Assembly: GCF_030814435.1 (NCBI RefSeq)
Contig: NZ_JAUSUW010000001.1
Location: 1-64,000, forward strand
Origin: Peteryoungia aggregata LMG 23059
GTDB lineage: Bacteria > Pseudomonadota > Alphaproteobacteria > Rhizobiales > Rhizobiaceae
DNA: 64,000 nucleotides
Reading direction: 5' to 3'
The translations under genes were made by a program, and so were the position numbers. The notes under the pieces are model-generated. The model had not been told where the DNA came from, made no database searches, and saw only the letters and a list, made by a program, of their open reading frames with translations. This document shows, piece by piece, positions 27,266-37,205 of this stretch. The first letter of the stretch is position 1. Each line of letters starts with the position of its first letter.

Positions 27266-28621
27266 ATGACACGTCGTTACTTCGGCACGGATGGCATTCG
27301 CGGTCTCTCCAACCGCTTCCCCATGACCCCCGACCTCGCAATGCGCGTCGGCATAGCGGCAGGCACAATCTTCCGCAGGGGCGGTCATCGGCACCGTGTC
27401 GTGATCGGCAAGGACACGCGCCTCTCCGGTTACATGCTGGAAAACGCGATGGTCGCAGGCTTCACGGCCGCGGGCCTGGACGCCTTCGTTCTCGGCCCGA
27501 TCCCCACCCCTGCCGTCGCCATGCTGACGCGTTCGCTGCGCTGCGACCTTGGCGTGATGATCTCGGCCTCGCACAATCCCTTTGCCGACAACGGCATCAA
27601 GCTGTTTGGCCCTGATGGCTACAAGCTCTCCGACGAGCTGGAGCTGCAGATCGAAGATCTGCTGGAAAAGGACATTTACGGCCAGCTCGCCGCTCCGAAT
27701 GACATCGGTCGTGCCAAGCGCATCGACGGCGTCCATGACCGCTATGTCGAATTCGCCAAGCGCACCCTGCCCCGCGACGTCACCCTCCACGGCCTGCGCG
27801 TCGCCATCGACTGTGCCAACGGCGCGGCCTACAAAGTGGCTCCGGCAGCCCTGTGGGAACTGGGCGCCGAGGTGGTGACGATCGGCAACGAGCCGAACGG
27901 TACGAACATCAACCTCGAATGTGGCTCGACCCATCCCGAAACGCTGCAGAAGAAGGTGCACGAAATCCGCGCGGACATCGGCATCGCCCTTGATGGCGAC
28001 GCCGACCGCGTGATCATCGTCGACGAAAACGGCACCGTGATCGACGGCGACCAGCTGATGGCGGTCATCGCTGAAACCTGGGCGCAGGACCAGATGCTCC
28101 GCGGCGGCGGCATCGTCGCAACCGTCATGTCGAATCTCGGCCTCGAGCGCTTCCTCGGTGACAAGGGCCTGACGCTGGCACGCACCAAGGTCGGTGACCG
28201 CTATGTCGTCGAGCACATGCGCAGCCACGACTTCAACGTCGGTGGTGAACAGTCCGGCCATATCGTGCTCTCCGATCACGGCACGACCGGCGACGGCCTC
28301 GTGGCCGCCCTGCAGATCCTCGCGGCCGTCAAGCGGACCGGCAAGACCGTCAGCGAGATCTGTCACCGCTTCGAGCCCGTACCGCAGCTCCTGCGCAATG
28401 TCCGCTTCTCCGGCGGCAAACCGCTTGAGGATGCTGCGGTCAAGCAGGCGATTGCCGATGCCGAGTCAGAACTCGCAAAATCCGGCCGCCTCGTCATCCG
28501 CCCGTCCGGCACCGAGCCGCTGATCCGCGTCATGGCCGAGGGCGACGACCGTGCTCAGGTCGAGCGCATCGTCAACGACCTCGTCGATGTGATTGCGAGC
28601 GTCCGCAGCGCAGCAGCCTGA
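27266..28621 (+). CDS. glmM: Phosphoglucosamine mutase GlmM
   Basis: 451 aa. It converts glucosamine-6-phosphate to glucosamine-1-phosphate for UDP-GlcNAc and hence murein and lipopolysaccharide. The N-terminal YFGTDGIRG signature is present. The phosphorylated serine is S102 in the ISASHNP motif, the Mg site is DGDADR at 243-248, and the phosphate-binding RPSGTEP loop is near residue 413. GAAGGA lies upstream of the ATG at 27266; an earlier in-frame start is unlikely. Adjacent to ftsH but separated by a terminator and ~200 bp. Confidence 0.96.
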   Translation: MTRRYFGTDGIRGLSNRFPMTPDLAMRVGIAAGTIFRRGGHRHRVVIGKDTRLSGYMLENAMVAGFTAAGLDAFVLGPIPTPAVAMLTRSLRCDLGVMISASHNPFADNGIKLFGPDGYKLSDELELQIEDLLEKDIYGQLAAPNDIGRAKRIDGVHDRYVEFAKRTLPRDVTLHGLRVAIDCANGAAYKVAPAALWELGAEVVTIGNEPNGTNINLECGSTHPETLQKKVHEIRADIGIALDGDADRVIIVDENGTVIDGDQLMAVIAETWAQDQMLRGGGIVATVMSNLGLERFLGDKGLTLARTKVGDRYVVEHMRSHDFNVGGEQSGHIVLSDHGTTGDGLVAALQILAAVKRTGKTVSEICHRFEPVPQLLRNVRFSGGKPLEDAAVKQAIADAESELAKSGRLVIRPSGTEPLIRVMAEGDDRAQVERIVNDLVDVIASVRSAAA

Positions 28622-28638
28622 CCCATCAGCCATGGCCC

Positions 28639-28682
28639 AAACGAAAGAGCCCGGCTGGTCAACAGCCGGGCTCTTTCGTTTG
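28639..28682. terminator. Bidirectional terminator between glmM and yebC
   Basis: A 19-bp perfect stem with a 5-nt loop GTCAA; the outer arms are AAACGAAAGAG and CTCTTTCGTTT. It serves the two convergent genes. Confidence 0.9.
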
Positions 28683-28701
28683 ATGCAAGGAAGATCGGTG
28701 A

Positions 28702-29448
28702 TCAGGCCGAGAGCTTCGCCATGACTTCATCCGACACTTCGAAGTTCGAATAGACGTTCTGCACGTCGTCATCATCTTCCAGCGTGTCGATGAGCTTCAT
28801 CAGCGAGGTCGCCTTTTCTTCATCGACTTCGATCGTGTTCTGCGGCTTCCAGATCGCCTTGACCGATTCCGCGCCACCGAGCACGGCCTCGAGCGCCTTG
28901 GACACTTCATTCATGTCTTCGAAGGCGCAATAGACCGTGTGGCCGTCTTCATCGGAAACCACGTCTTCGGCACCGGCTTCGATCGCCGCTTCCATGACCT
29001 TGTCGGCATCGCCGACAGAGGCCTTGTAGGTGATTTCGCCGACATGGTCGAAGGAGAACGACACCGAGCCGGTTTCGCCCAGAGCGCCACCCGCCTTGGA
29101 GAAGGTCGAACGGACGACGGAAGCCGTACGGTTGCGGTTGTCGGTCAGCGTCTCGACGATGACGGCAACGCCGCCGGGGCCGTAGCCTTCGTAGCGGATC
29201 GCGTCATAGGTCTCGGCATCGGCACCGGACGCCTTCTTGATGGCGCGCTCGATGTTGTCCTTCGGCATCGACTGTGCCTTGGCGTTCTGAACGGCGAGGC
29301 GAAGGGCCGCGTTCATGGTCGGGTCAGGTAGACCGGTCTTTGCAGCAACGGTGATTTCGCGCGCAAGCTTGGAGAACATCTTGGAACGGATACCGTCCTG
29401 CTTCCCCTTGCGGTGCATGATGTTTTTAAACTGTGAATGGCCAGCCAT
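28702..29448 (-). CDS. YebC/PmpR-family protein
   Basis: 248 aa. The family has been described as DNA-binding regulators, and more recent work links some members to translation of difficult peptide stretches. Start [14 protein letters not shown] is the family signature, and [12 protein letters not shown] and the EGYGPGG block (residue ~85) are present. Three domains of typical length are complete. In many proteobacteria the gene lies before ruvC; here the ruv cluster is about 15 kb away. A long AGGGG-type ribosome site precedes the ATG. Confidence 0.94.
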   Translation of the reverse strand: MAGHSQFKNIMHRKGKQDGIRSKMFSKLAREITVAAKTGLPDPTMNAALRLAVQNAKAQSMPKDNIERAIKKASGADAETYDAIRYEGYGPGGVAVIVETLTDNRNRTASVVRSTFSKAGGALGETGSVSFSFDHVGEITYKASVGDADKVMEAAIEAGAEDVVSDEDGHTVYCAFEDMNEVSKALEAVLGGAESVKAIWKPQNTIEVDEEKATSLMKLIDTLEDDDDVQNVYSNFEVSDEVMAKLSA

Positions 29449-29610
29449 GGCACCCCTGATCAGGTCTTTATGTTGGGAATGGGCGCCTTATACGGGCGAA
29501 ACCGGCCCTGTTCAAGCCCATCGGACAGGCCTCGACGCTACGCAGCCGCAGGAACAAGTCCGCCGCCAACTCGTTGCCTCCACGATTGAAACGTCAGGGA
29601 GATCGACGAC

Positions 29611-30114
29611 ATGGCAAGCTTCAGCGAAGCCCGCGAAAATCCGGTAGATCAGCTTTGGGACGAAATCGACGACGTGCATGCCGGCATGCTCGGCATCGTC
29701 GGCTCCGACTTCACCATGCGCCCGATGGCACCGCAGGCTGACCGCTCGACGCATATCATCTGGTTCTTCACCAGAACCGACACCGACCTCGTCAAGGCGT
29801 TGCGCCCGGGCAGTCGGGGACAGTTCTGCATCGTCGGCAAGAACCATGACTATCATGCATCCCTGACTGGCAGCCTGACTGCGGTGAAGGACCTGGCCAA
29901 GATCAGCGAATACTGGAACTCCGTCGTCGCCGCCTGGTATGAGGGCGGCAAGGACGATCCCCTCCTCATCATGCTGGCGCTGTCCCTCGACGAAGGCGAC
30001 ATCTGGGCCTCGACCGGCAGTTCGATCAAATTCGGCTGGGAGATCGCCAAGGCCAATCTCAACCCCGAAAAAATGCCTGACATCGGCGTCCACCGTCACG
30101 TCCGCTTTGCCTGA
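29611..30114 (+). CDS. Pyridoxamine 5'-phosphate oxidase-like (general stress protein 26 type)
   Basis: 167 aa. A split-barrel flavin-binding fold is predicted. The region around the TRPM-equivalent (FTMRPMAPQ, near 35) and HIIWFFTRTDTDL (near 48) matches small general-stress PNPOx-like proteins, which bind FMN or F420-like cofactors and are mostly uncharacterised. GGGAG precedes the ATG. It is divergent from yebC and convergent with the next gene. No pyridoxine genes are near, so vitamin B6 synthesis is not implied. Confidence 0.82.
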   Translation: MASFSEARENPVDQLWDEIDDVHAGMLGIVGSDFTMRPMAPQADRSTHIIWFFTRTDTDLVKALRPGSRGQFCIVGKNHDYHASLTGSLTAVKDLAKISEYWNSVVAAWYEGGKDDPLLIMLALSLDEGDIWASTGSSIKFGWEIAKANLNPEKMPDIGVHRHVRFA

Positions 30115-30123
30115 AAGGCAGGC

Positions 30124-30966
30124 TTAGACCCCCTGAAGAACGAGGATCAGCGGCTTTTTCGGCAAGGTTCGCATGGACACGGTGAAGCCGCGGTTCTCGG
30201 ATATCTGGCTATCGAAACCGCCATCGAACATCGACAGGAAGCTTTCGACGGGAGCACCGCGCCGATGCATCGGCAGGATGACGGCCGAGCGTAAGCGCTT
30301 GACGATCCGGCTCATGCTGTCGGCACCGAGCGTCAGTCCACCATCGACGGGCACCATCACGATATCAAGCCGTCCGATCTCGCCGTAATGCGTGTCGGTG
30401 AGTTCGTGATGCAGGTGGCCGAGATGGCCGATGCACAACCCGGCCACCTCGATGATGAAGATCGAGTTGCCGTTCGGCTCCATCGCACCGCCCCAGCTGC
30501 GGATATCCGTGGGGACGTTGCGCACATAGGCGTCGCCGACCACAAGCCGGTGCTGAATGGGCTGGCCGGGCTCGGCCTCGTTCCAACCGTGCAGGACCGC
30601 GCCGATCGCCGGATCGGGAGTGAGCGTGTAGTGGCTGGAATGCGCCTTGTTCATCGTCACCACGTCGGGCGTGCGCGATGTCCTGAGCCAGCCGTTGAAG
30701 TCGGTGGCGATCGAAATGCCGCCCGGCGTATCGATCTGGAAGGTCGAATGCCCGACAAAGGTGATCACAACGTCTTCCTGGACCTGCGCAAGTGTCAGCG
30801 CGGGCGCCCCGGAGGCCGGTGGAGTGAAGTTGGCATATTGCACGTGAGGAAGCCCTTCGGCGATCAGCTGGCACTGGCTGACCTGGGGACGCTCCGACTG
30901 CTGTGAGAATGCGCTACCGGCAAGGGCCGCAAGCGCCATCGTGGACAACACCAGTTTCAGCATCAT
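30124..30966 (-). CDS. Exported MBL-fold (UlaG-like) metallohydrolase
   Basis: 280 aa. A signal peptide spans about residues 1-21. The barrel starts with FVGHSTFQIDTPGG, typical of the UlaG-like branch. The classical HxHxDH motif appears degenerate: the corresponding segment is KAHSSHYT (H109, H112). Other conserved histidines are in IGHLGHLHHEL and LPMHRRG. The metal site may therefore bind one metal or be altered. The periplasmic location follows from the signal. No substrate can be named. Confidence 0.78.
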   Translation of the reverse strand: MMLKLVLSTMALAALAGSAFSQQSERPQVSQCQLIAEGLPHVQYANFTPPASGAPALTLAQVQEDVVITFVGHSTFQIDTPGGISIATDFNGWLRTSRTPDVVTMNKAHSSHYTLTPDPAIGAVLHGWNEAEPGQPIQHRLVVGDAYVRNVPTDIRSWGGAMEPNGNSIFIIEVAGLCIGHLGHLHHELTDTHYGEIGRLDIVMVPVDGGLTLGADSMSRIVKRLRSAVILPMHRRGAPVESFLSMFDGGFDSQISENRGFTVSMRTLPKKPLILVLQGV

Positions 30967-31106
30967 GCCGCTCCCTGCACCGTATCCAGATCTGTGCAGA
31001 GAGAATGGGCCAGCTTCCCTCCGGGGTAAAGCCGAACAGCCTCCCCCGGCGTGTCAAATTGCCGTTATCGCAACAACTCGAAAATCATGGGGGGAGATTG
31101 CCATGC

Positions 31107-31121
31107 TTAATCGATCCTTAA
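31107..31121. promoter_or_regulatory. CtrA-type box upstream of the CZB chemoreceptor gene
   Basis: TTAA-N7-TTAA at 31107-31121, about 72 bp before the chosen start. It is an exact match to the CtrA consensus. Confidence 0.45.
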
Positions 31122-31192
31122 GCGCTGATGGTCAATCCTTGTAACTCGAAGGAACAGAAGTTCCCATGACAACAGGTGGAGAGGAAATACCT

Positions 31193-32548
31193 ATGCCGGC
31201 GGCGCAAGCCATATTCGACCAAGACACACAAACCACCGGCCATGCCCTTCTGGAGTGTATCGAAGCAGCCCTCAAAGACGATTTCAGCAAGTTGCCGTCC
31301 GGCGCGGACGATCTGGAGCGCGCGATTGCGCGCCTGATCACCCGGTGTCAGGAACGGTCCGCAGGCCAGTTGAAGGATGTCGTCGACGTCTCCGTCAATC
31401 TGAACGAGACGGCCACGATGTCGGCCAATCTCCTCTACGACCTGAAGCAGGTCGACCACCGGACGCATGACATTGCAGCCGCCGCAGAAGAGATGGCAGC
31501 CACCGTCGACGAGATCGCCCGCCACGGCGAGGAGATATCCGACGGCACACGCCGGGCAGGTGCCGCCTGCGACGAGGCACGCCAGGCGGCTCTGGAAACC
31601 CGCACGACCATGCAGGGCATCAACCAAGCGCTCGGCGACACCACTGGCAGGATCACCGCGATCCAGTCGCTGGGTTCGCGGATCTCGGAAATCGCTGCCA
31701 ACATCAAGAAGATCGCCTCGCAGACCAATATGCTGGCCATCAACGCTGCCGTCGAGGCGGCGCGCGCAGGGGAAGCCGGCAGGGGCTTCGCCGTCGTCGC
31801 TGCCGAGGTCAAGGCGCTGTCCGATCGCACGGCCAATGCCACGACCGAGATCAGCAAGATCGTTCAGGACCTGGAGCAGGGCTTGAACTCGATGAACGAG
31901 GCGATGTCCGTCAGCCGCTCGTCGGCTGGCGCTGGCACAGAATCGCTGGACAAATTGACGGCAAGGCTCTCCGACGCACTTCGGCAGGTCACCGAAAGCG
32001 CCGACAGCGCGGCACAGATCGCAAGCGGTCTCGTCGAGCAGAAGGCGGCATCTTCCAGCGTCGCGACCGGCATCACCCACATCGCCACGAGTGCCGGCGA
32101 TGCCACGCGGCAACTGGGCCGCGTCATGGACGCTGTCGCACGCGCCCAGTCGGGTCTCGACCGACGGCTGAAGACGCTTGCCGAGGAGGACATCCCCGGC
32201 AAGGTCGTACTCTTGGCACAGTCGGACCACGTGATCTGGAAGCGGCGCCTGGCCAACATGATCGTCGGGCGCGACACGCTTGACGCCCGCGAGCTCGCCG
32301 ATCACAAGAATTGCCGGCTCGGAAAGTGGTATCTCGGGGCCCGGACGACGCCCCTCGGACAGGACACCGATTTCGTAGAACTCGACGAGCCGCATTGCCG
32401 AGTCCACCAGCATGGCATCGAAGCCGTTCGGAGCTTCAATGCCGGCGACATAGGAGCGGCCCTCAAGCAGCTGCAATGCGTCGAGGTCGCATCAGGGGAA
32501 GTGCTGCAGAAGCTCGGCCGCCTGGAGCGCAAGACCTCGCACGGCTGA
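31193..32548 (+). CDS. Cytoplasmic methyl-accepting chemotaxis protein with CZB domain
   Basis: 451 aa. No membrane segment is present, so this receptor is soluble. The MCP signalling hairpin is centred on [20 protein letters not shown] (about 180-200). A C-terminal chemoreceptor zinc-binding domain (about 345-430) has the pattern of conserved H, C and H residues: H353-x-[16 protein letters not shown], and [11 protein letters not shown] domains sense zinc or hypochlorite. The ATG at 31193 is preferred because GAGAGGAAA precedes it; an ATG at 31166 is the alternative. It lacks a CheR-binding tail. Confidence 0.9.
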   Translation: MPAAQAIFDQDTQTTGHALLECIEAALKDDFSKLPSGADDLERAIARLITRCQERSAGQLKDVVDVSVNLNETATMSANLLYDLKQVDHRTHDIAAAAEEMAATVDEIARHGEEISDGTRRAGAACDEARQAALETRTTMQGINQALGDTTGRITAIQSLGSRISEIAANIKKIASQTNMLAINAAVEAARAGEAGRGFAVVAAEVKALSDRTANATTEISKIVQDLEQGLNSMNEAMSVSRSSAGAGTESLDKLTARLSDALRQVTESADSAAQIASGLVEQKAASSSVATGITHIATSAGDATRQLGRVMDAVARAQSGLDRRLKTLAEEDIPGKVVLLAQSDHVIWKRRLANMIVGRDTLDARELADHKNCRLGKWYLGARTTPLGQDTDFVELDEPHCRVHQHGIEAVRSFNAGDIGAALKQLQCVEVASGEVLQKLGRLERKTSHG

Positions 32549-32581
32549 AGCGTCTAGCTTTGCGAGAATAAGATCCCGTTG

Positions 32582-33406
32582 TCAGGACCAGAACGACGGG
32601 ATCGTCTCCGCCAGACGCGGGCCGAGCCTGAGCGGCGCGATCTTTTCGGCAAGCCCCGTTGCATCGGAAATCTCGACGCCAACGCCGCAGATCGTCGCCG
32701 GGCCGCTTGCCGCTTCGAAACGGCCCTTCGGCATCTTCGAAATGAACCGGTTGAGCGGCTCTTCCTTTTCCATACCGAGCGAGGAATCGTAGTCGCCGCA
32801 CATGCCGGCGTCGGACATGTAGGCGGTACCGCCATTCAGGATCTGATGGTCGGCGGTCGGCACATGGGTATGGGTGCCGACGACAAAGCTCGCACGGCCA
32901 TCGACGAAATGGCCAAAGCACTGCTTCTCACTGGTCGCCTCGGCATGGAAGTCGAAGACGATGACATCCGCCTGCTCCTTCAGCGGGCAGGCGGCGAGGA
33001 TCGCCTCGGCCGACTTGAAGGGGTCATCCAGCTCCGGGTGCATGAAGACGCGCCCCATGATATTGGCGACCAGCACGCGCGCGCCGTTGCGGGCATAATA
33101 GAGGCCTGAGCCCTTGCCCGGCGTGCCTGCGGGGTAATTGGCCGGTCGAAGGAACTGGTCGTGCCGGGTGCAGAAGGATACGGCCTCCTTCTGGTCCCAA
33201 ACGTGGTTGCCGGTTGTGACGACATCGGCGCCGGCATTGATCGTTTCCAGATAGATGTCTTCGGTAATGCCGAAGCCGCCGGCAGCGTTTTCACCGTTGA
33301 CGATGACAAAATCGAGCTTCAGGTCGGAGATCAGGCCCGGAAGGCGCTCCCAAACAGCAGTCCGTCCGGTCTTGCCCACCATGTCTCCGAGGAACAGAAG
33401 TCGCAT
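32582..33406 (-). CDS. YmdB-like metallophosphoesterase (TIGR00282 family)
   Basis: 274 aa. The family hydrolyses phosphodiesters; Bacillus YmdB acts on cyclic nucleotides and affects biofilm formation. Metal ligands are visible in MRLLFLGDMVGK (D8), NGENAAGG (N37-E39), TGNHVWD (N67-H68) and the GTHTHVPTAD segment. The gene lies 10 bp downstream of the 5-formyl-THF cyclo-ligase gene, with the same direction, suggesting an operon. This pairing is common in Rhizobiales. Confidence 0.93.
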   Translation of the reverse strand: MRLLFLGDMVGKTGRTAVWERLPGLISDLKLDFVIVNGENAAGGFGITEDIYLETINAGADVVTTGNHVWDQKEAVSFCTRHDQFLRPANYPAGTPGKGSGLYYARNGARVLVANIMGRVFMHPELDDPFKSAEAILAACPLKEQADVIVFDFHAEATSEKQCFGHFVDGRASFVVGTHTHVPTADHQILNGGTAYMSDAGMCGDYDSSLGMEKEEPLNRFISKMPKGRFEAASGPATICGVGVEISDATGLAEKIAPLRLGPRLAETIPSFWS

Positions 33407-33416
33407 TTTCGTCCAA

Positions 33417-33995
33417 TCACTCCATGAATGTTCTAAGGCCGCTCTCGGTCAACACGGCTTCCAGCCGGACGTCATGGGCCTCATTAGGCACTTCTGCCAC
33501 CTCCTGACAGTCGAATGCAATGCCGATCAGCCGCGGATGCCGGCCTTTTTCCCGCAGGCGCGCGATTGCACGGTCATAATGACCGGCACCATAGCCGATC
33601 CGATTGCCCTGTCCGTCGAAGGCCGACAAAGGAACAAGCAGAAGGTCTGGATCGACGACCGCTGCATCCGGCCCCGGTCCCCGAGTGCCGAACCCAGTGT
33701 CCACGAGTTCCGCACCGGTTACGAGTTCGCGAAAGACGATTGTCTCCCGATCGATCACCACCGGCAGGCACAGTCTGGCGCCACGCGCCTTCAGACGCGC
33801 CATCAAGGGCCTGATGTCGGCCTCCGAGCGGATGGGAAGGAAGCCGGACACGATGGCCCCGGGATCGATCGCAATCGCATCCCCCGCATGGTCGGCCATG
33901 CCGAGCCCGTGCTCCAACCTCAGCGCCGGATCCAGCTGGTCCCGTGCTGCCAGTCGCTCCTTGCGGATCAAGGCCTTGAGCTCACGTTTTTCCAT
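33417..33995 (-). CDS. 5-formyltetrahydrofolate cyclo-ligase
   Basis: 192 aa. It converts 5-formyl-THF to 5,10-methenyl-THF with ATP, clearing a folate inhibitor. The substrate-binding N-terminal KALIRKERLAARD segment and the C-terminal GYGAGHYDRAI loop (the ATP/Mg site) are both present. Known as ygfA in E. coli, where it is co-transcribed with 6S RNA. Here 6S RNA and zapA are upstream on the same strand but a chemoreceptor gene on the opposite strand separates them. Confidence 0.94.
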   Translation of the reverse strand: MEKRELKALIRKERLAARDQLDPALRLEHGLGMADHAGDAIAIDPGAIVSGFLPIRSEADIRPLMARLKARGARLCLPVVIDRETIVFRELVTGAELVDTGFGTRGPGPDAAVVDPDLLLVPLSAFDGQGNRIGYGAGHYDRAIARLREKGRHPRLIGIAFDCQEVAEVPNEAHDVRLEAVLTESGLRTFME

Positions 33996-34147
33996 GTCAC
34001 ATCCACTTTTCTTACTCCACCCCGCCAGAATTGGGGGAGCGGACCCGTCTTTTTCCGCTTTTGACGTCCGTCAATCGGCACCTTCAAATACCCTAAAAAA
34101 CTAAGGCTTAACTCAAACCGACTAGACTAACGTTCTATTTATCGAAA

Positions 34148-36184
34148 ATGGGACGCAACCGCATGAAGTTATTCTCGCGCTTCGGCATCACGAAAACAAT
34201 TACCGCGACGACCGTGCTGATCCTGGTCGCGTCGCTTAGCGCGGTCTCCTGGGTGATCTCCGGCAACATTGAACGGCGCATCCAGGAACAGGCGATCGCT
34301 GGCCAGGACGCCAGTCTGCGCACGGCAGCCACCATCATCGAGCGTGACCTCCCGGGCACCAAGGTCACCTGGGCCCAGAACGGCAACGTCGATCGCATCG
34401 TGATGGACTCGATCCCCGCTGAATTCACCGATCATACGATGATCGAAACGATTGGTCGGATGACCGGCCAGACCGCCACGATCTTCGCCTGGGATGCCGA
34501 GAACAAGGACTTCTGGCGGCGCACGACCAACATCATCAAGCCGGATGGCAAGCGCGCGGTGGGCACCGCACTTGGCCAAACGGGCGCCGTCTACCCCTAT
34601 TCGGTCAAGGGTGAAGTGTATCGCGGCGAAGCGATCATCCTCGAGAAGCCCTACTACACGATCTATCAACCGATTTTCTCCCCGACCGGTGACGTGCTCG
34701 GCATTCTCTATGCCGGCGTTCACAAGGAGGAAATCAACGGCATCGCCACGGAGATGACCTATGCGATCGGGACGACCGCCCTGGTCGTGCTGCTGGTCGC
34801 CACGGGCCTTATCGCCCTCTTCGTCCGGCAGATTGTCGGCCCCCTGCCGCGCCTGACAGCTGTTGCCGAACGCCTGGCCTCGGGCCATCTCGATACCGCA
34901 GTTCCGGATCAGGACCTGAAGAACGAGATCGGCGCCCTGGCCCGGGCCATCAACATCTTCCGCGAAAGTGCGATCCAGAAAATCGAAATCGAACGCCGCG
35001 CCACCGAGGCAGCTGCCGAGGGCGAGCGCGAGCGGACCGAACGCGAACGGGCGAAAGCCGAAGACAGCCGCACCGTCCAGGAAGCCGTCGACATTCTCGC
35101 CGATGGCCTGCACAAGCTGAGCGACGGTGACCTTACAGTTCGCATAGAACGCCCCTTTGGCGGCAATCTCGACAAACTGCGCATCGATTTCAACGCCTCG
35201 ATCGAGAAGCTGAACACCACGTTGTCGGAATTGCGCGCAGAGACCTTCGGAATCGAGGCGAGCTCGGGCGAGATGCGGTCCGCCACCGACGATCTGTCGA
35301 AGCGCACGGAACAACAGGCTGCCTCGCTTGAGGAAACTTCCGCCGCTCTGGAAGAAATCACCTCGACGGTGCGCAGTTCCTCCGCCAAGGCGGACCAGGC
35401 GGCGCAGATCGCCCTCAAGGCCCGTCAGAGCACGGAAAGCTCAAGCAAGGTCGTCGCAGACGCGATCGAGGCGATGAGCCGGATCGAGCAGGCCTCAAGC
35501 GAAATCTCCAAGATCATCAACGTGATCGACGAGATCGCCTTCCAGACCAACCTGCTGGCACTGAATGCCGGCGTCGAGGCGGCCCGCGCCGGCGAAGCCG
35601 GCAAAGGCTTCGCCGTCGTCGCCCAGGAAGTCCGCGAGCTGGCACAACGATCCGCCAACGCTGCCAAGGACATCAAGGCGCTCATCAACAAGTCGGGTGA
35701 AGCGGTTGCCGGCGGCGTCTCGCTGGTCCAGCAGACGGGCACGGCCCTCGGCGAGATCTCCAATCAAGTCGCGGTCATCAACGATCATATCTCGTCGATT
35801 GCCACGGCGACCCGCGAGCAGTCGACCGGCCTCAACGAGATCAATGGCTCGGTCAACCACATGGACCAGTTCACCCAGAAGAACGCCGCCATGGTCGAGG
35901 AAGCCACCGCCGTCACCCATCGCCTCGCCGACAGCGCCCGCAACCTCGCAGCACTGATCGCGCAGTTCAGCGTCAACGACGACGGCCGCATGGGGCAGAC
36001 GGCGGCTCCGGCCCGCCAGACAGCCAGCTACCAGCCCAGGGCAGCAGCCCCGCAGCCGGCGGAAGCACGCGCCCGCCCGGTCGCCTCGCCCGCCCGCAAG
36101 ATGGTCGGCACGCTCGCCAAGGCCTTCGGCGGCAATTCCGCTGCGGCAGCGGCGCCGTCGAAGGACAACTGGGAAGAATTCTGA
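34148..36184 (+). CDS. Transmembrane methyl-accepting chemotaxis protein (Cache sensor) with NWEEF tail
   Basis: 678 aa. Membrane helices lie at about 19-38 and 205-227. The periplasmic domain between them looks like a Cache_3/Cache_2 fusion. HAMP follows (about 228-281), then a coiled coil and a second HAMP-like segment (about 305-365), and the MA signalling domain with the [20 protein letters not shown] hairpin near 464-483. The protein ends in NWEEF after an Ala/Pro-rich linker; C-terminal NWETF-like pentapeptides tether CheR and CheB. The start may be the ATG at 34148 or at 34163. It lies between ygfA and 6S RNA on the opposite strand. Confidence 0.93.
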   Translation: MGRNRMKLFSRFGITKTITATTVLILVASLSAVSWVISGNIERRIQEQAIAGQDASLRTAATIIERDLPGTKVTWAQNGNVDRIVMDSIPAEFTDHTMIETIGRMTGQTATIFAWDAENKDFWRRTTNIIKPDGKRAVGTALGQTGAVYPYSVKGEVYRGEAIILEKPYYTIYQPIFSPTGDVLGILYAGVHKEEINGIATEMTYAIGTTALVVLLVATGLIALFVRQIVGPLPRLTAVAERLASGHLDTAVPDQDLKNEIGALARAINIFRESAIQKIEIERRATEAAAEGERERTERERAKAEDSRTVQEAVDILADGLHKLSDGDLTVRIERPFGGNLDKLRIDFNASIEKLNTTLSELRAETFGIEASSGEMRSATDDLSKRTEQQAASLEETSAALEEITSTVRSSSAKADQAAQIALKARQSTESSSKVVADAIEAMSRIEQASSEISKIINVIDEIAFQTNLLALNAGVEAARAGEAGKGFAVVAQEVRELAQRSANAAKDIKALINKSGEAVAGGVSLVQQTGTALGEISNQVAVINDHISSIATATREQSTGLNEINGSVNHMDQFTQKNAAMVEEATAVTHRLADSARNLAALIAQFSVNDDGRMGQTAAPARQTASYQPRAAAPQPAEARARPVASPARKMVGTLAKAFGGNSAAAAAPSKDNWEEF

Positions 36185-36207
36185 TCCCGGAATCAGATCT
36201 GCAAGAC

Positions 36208-36243
36208 AAAGCCGTCGCGAGTGATCGCGGCGGCTTTTTTTTT
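36208..36243 (+). terminator. Terminator after the chemoreceptor gene
   Basis: A 13-bp stem (one G-T pair) from AAAGCCGTCGCGA with a GTGA loop, followed by nine T. Confidence 0.9.
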
Positions 36244-36267
36244 CGTCTGGCCGATGTCCGGAGAATG

Positions 36268-36431
36268 AAGTGCGATCCACGGCAACCGATGGAGATTTAC
36301 GATCCTGGGTGCCTACAAACGTAGGTGGGCGCCATATGTCCGAGCCCACGGGCCCGGCCAGGGACAGCTCCCTTTGGATCGAGTATGGCCCCAGGGATTG
36401 TGGTTCCTGTCGTGAGGCGCAGATCGCAACT
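36268..36431 (-). ncRNA. ssrS: 6S RNA
   Basis: Read on the minus strand, AGTTGCGATC at the 5' end pairs with GATCGCACTT at the 3' end, closing a ~164-nt rod. Inside are the 5' bubble half, the GAGCTGTCCCTGGCCGGGCC arm, CCGTGGGCTC, GCCCACCTACG and GTAGGCACCCAGGAT, which together resemble alphaproteobacterial 6S RNA. It lies directly downstream of zapA on the same strand, the classical zapA-ssrS order. A -10-like CTATAT is at 36435-36440. 6S RNA mimics an open promoter and binds the housekeeping holoenzyme in stationary phase. Ends are estimated. Confidence 0.8.
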
Positions 36432-36482
36432 CAGATATAGGCGCTTCGCGGACACTTAGCCAGTGGGCTTGGCAAATAGTCC

Positions 36483-36863
36483 TCAGGCCTGCGTTTGCGG
36501 AGCCTGGCGCTGGGTGAGCTTGCGAGTGATCCCGTTAAGACGCTCCGCGAGCTCGGTGATCGCATGCACCATGGCTTCCTCCCGGTGATGCACGCCTGAA
36601 AGGACCGTATCGCGCCCGTCGCGGAAACCGGCAAGTTCCGCCTCGGCGGCCGCAAGACGACGGTTGATCTCCGCCATCTCGTCCATGACCATGATCCCGG
36701 CCATGACGGTGATCCTGAGATCACCAATTTCCCCGAACTGTCCCTTGAGGTGACCGACATAGCGATCGAACTGGCTCGCGAGCTCGGTGAGATGGGACTC
36801 CTGCCCCTCCTCGCAGGCCATGCGATAGGCTTTCCCGTCGATCGTCACTGTGACCTGGGCCAT
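36483..36863 (-). CDS. zapA: Cell-division protein ZapA
   Basis: 126 aa. ZapA bundles FtsZ filaments at mid-cell. Start MAQVTVTIDGKAYRMACEEG and the LASQFDRYVGHLKGQFG block are family landmarks. A C-terminal coiled-coil helix follows (about 65-115). GGAAG precedes the ATG. The upstream DUF4164 gene is 70 bp away on the same strand, and 6S RNA follows; this trio is the usual rhizobial neighbourhood. Confidence 0.92.
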   Translation of the reverse strand: MAQVTVTIDGKAYRMACEEGQESHLTELASQFDRYVGHLKGQFGEIGDLRITVMAGIMVMDEMAEINRRLAAAEAELAGFRDGRDTVLSGVHHREEAMVHAITELAERLNGITRKLTQRQAPQTQA

Positions 36864-36932
36864 CGGTCTTCCAACTCTCTCCAACGCACGGCGCTCTCAC
36901 GCCGGAAGAAACAAGCTCGGTTGCCCGAACCC

Positions 36933-37205
36933 TCAGCGATCGAGCACCGCTCGGATCGTCTCCATCGCCGTGACCAGGCGTCGCGACACTTCGCGATTGA
37001 CCTCTTCCAGCCGATTGGCCCGAAACTCCGACTGGTCGAGTTCCTGGGCAAGTCGGGCACGATCGGCATGAACGCGACGAACTTCGCCGTCGATCTCGTT
37101 GTTCTCCCGCTCCGCCTCGAACCGCATGTCGACGGCATTCTCCAGTCCGGCCACCGCCTGACGAAGCGCCACGAGCGCGGCATCGACCGATTTTTCCGTC
37201 GGCAT
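36933..37205 (-). CDS. DUF4164 coiled-coil protein
   Basis: 90 aa. It is almost entirely a predicted coiled coil with charged heptads (ALVALRQAVAGLENAV, then RARLAQELDQSEF). The family is restricted mainly to Rhizobiales and lies next to zapA. Function unknown; a division or ZapB-like role is suggested only by context. AGGAA precedes the ATG at 37205. Confidence 0.85.
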   Translation of the reverse strand: MPTEKSVDAALVALRQAVAGLENAVDMRFEAERENNEIDGEVRRVHADRARLAQELDQSEFRANRLEEVNREVSRRLVTAMETIRAVLDR

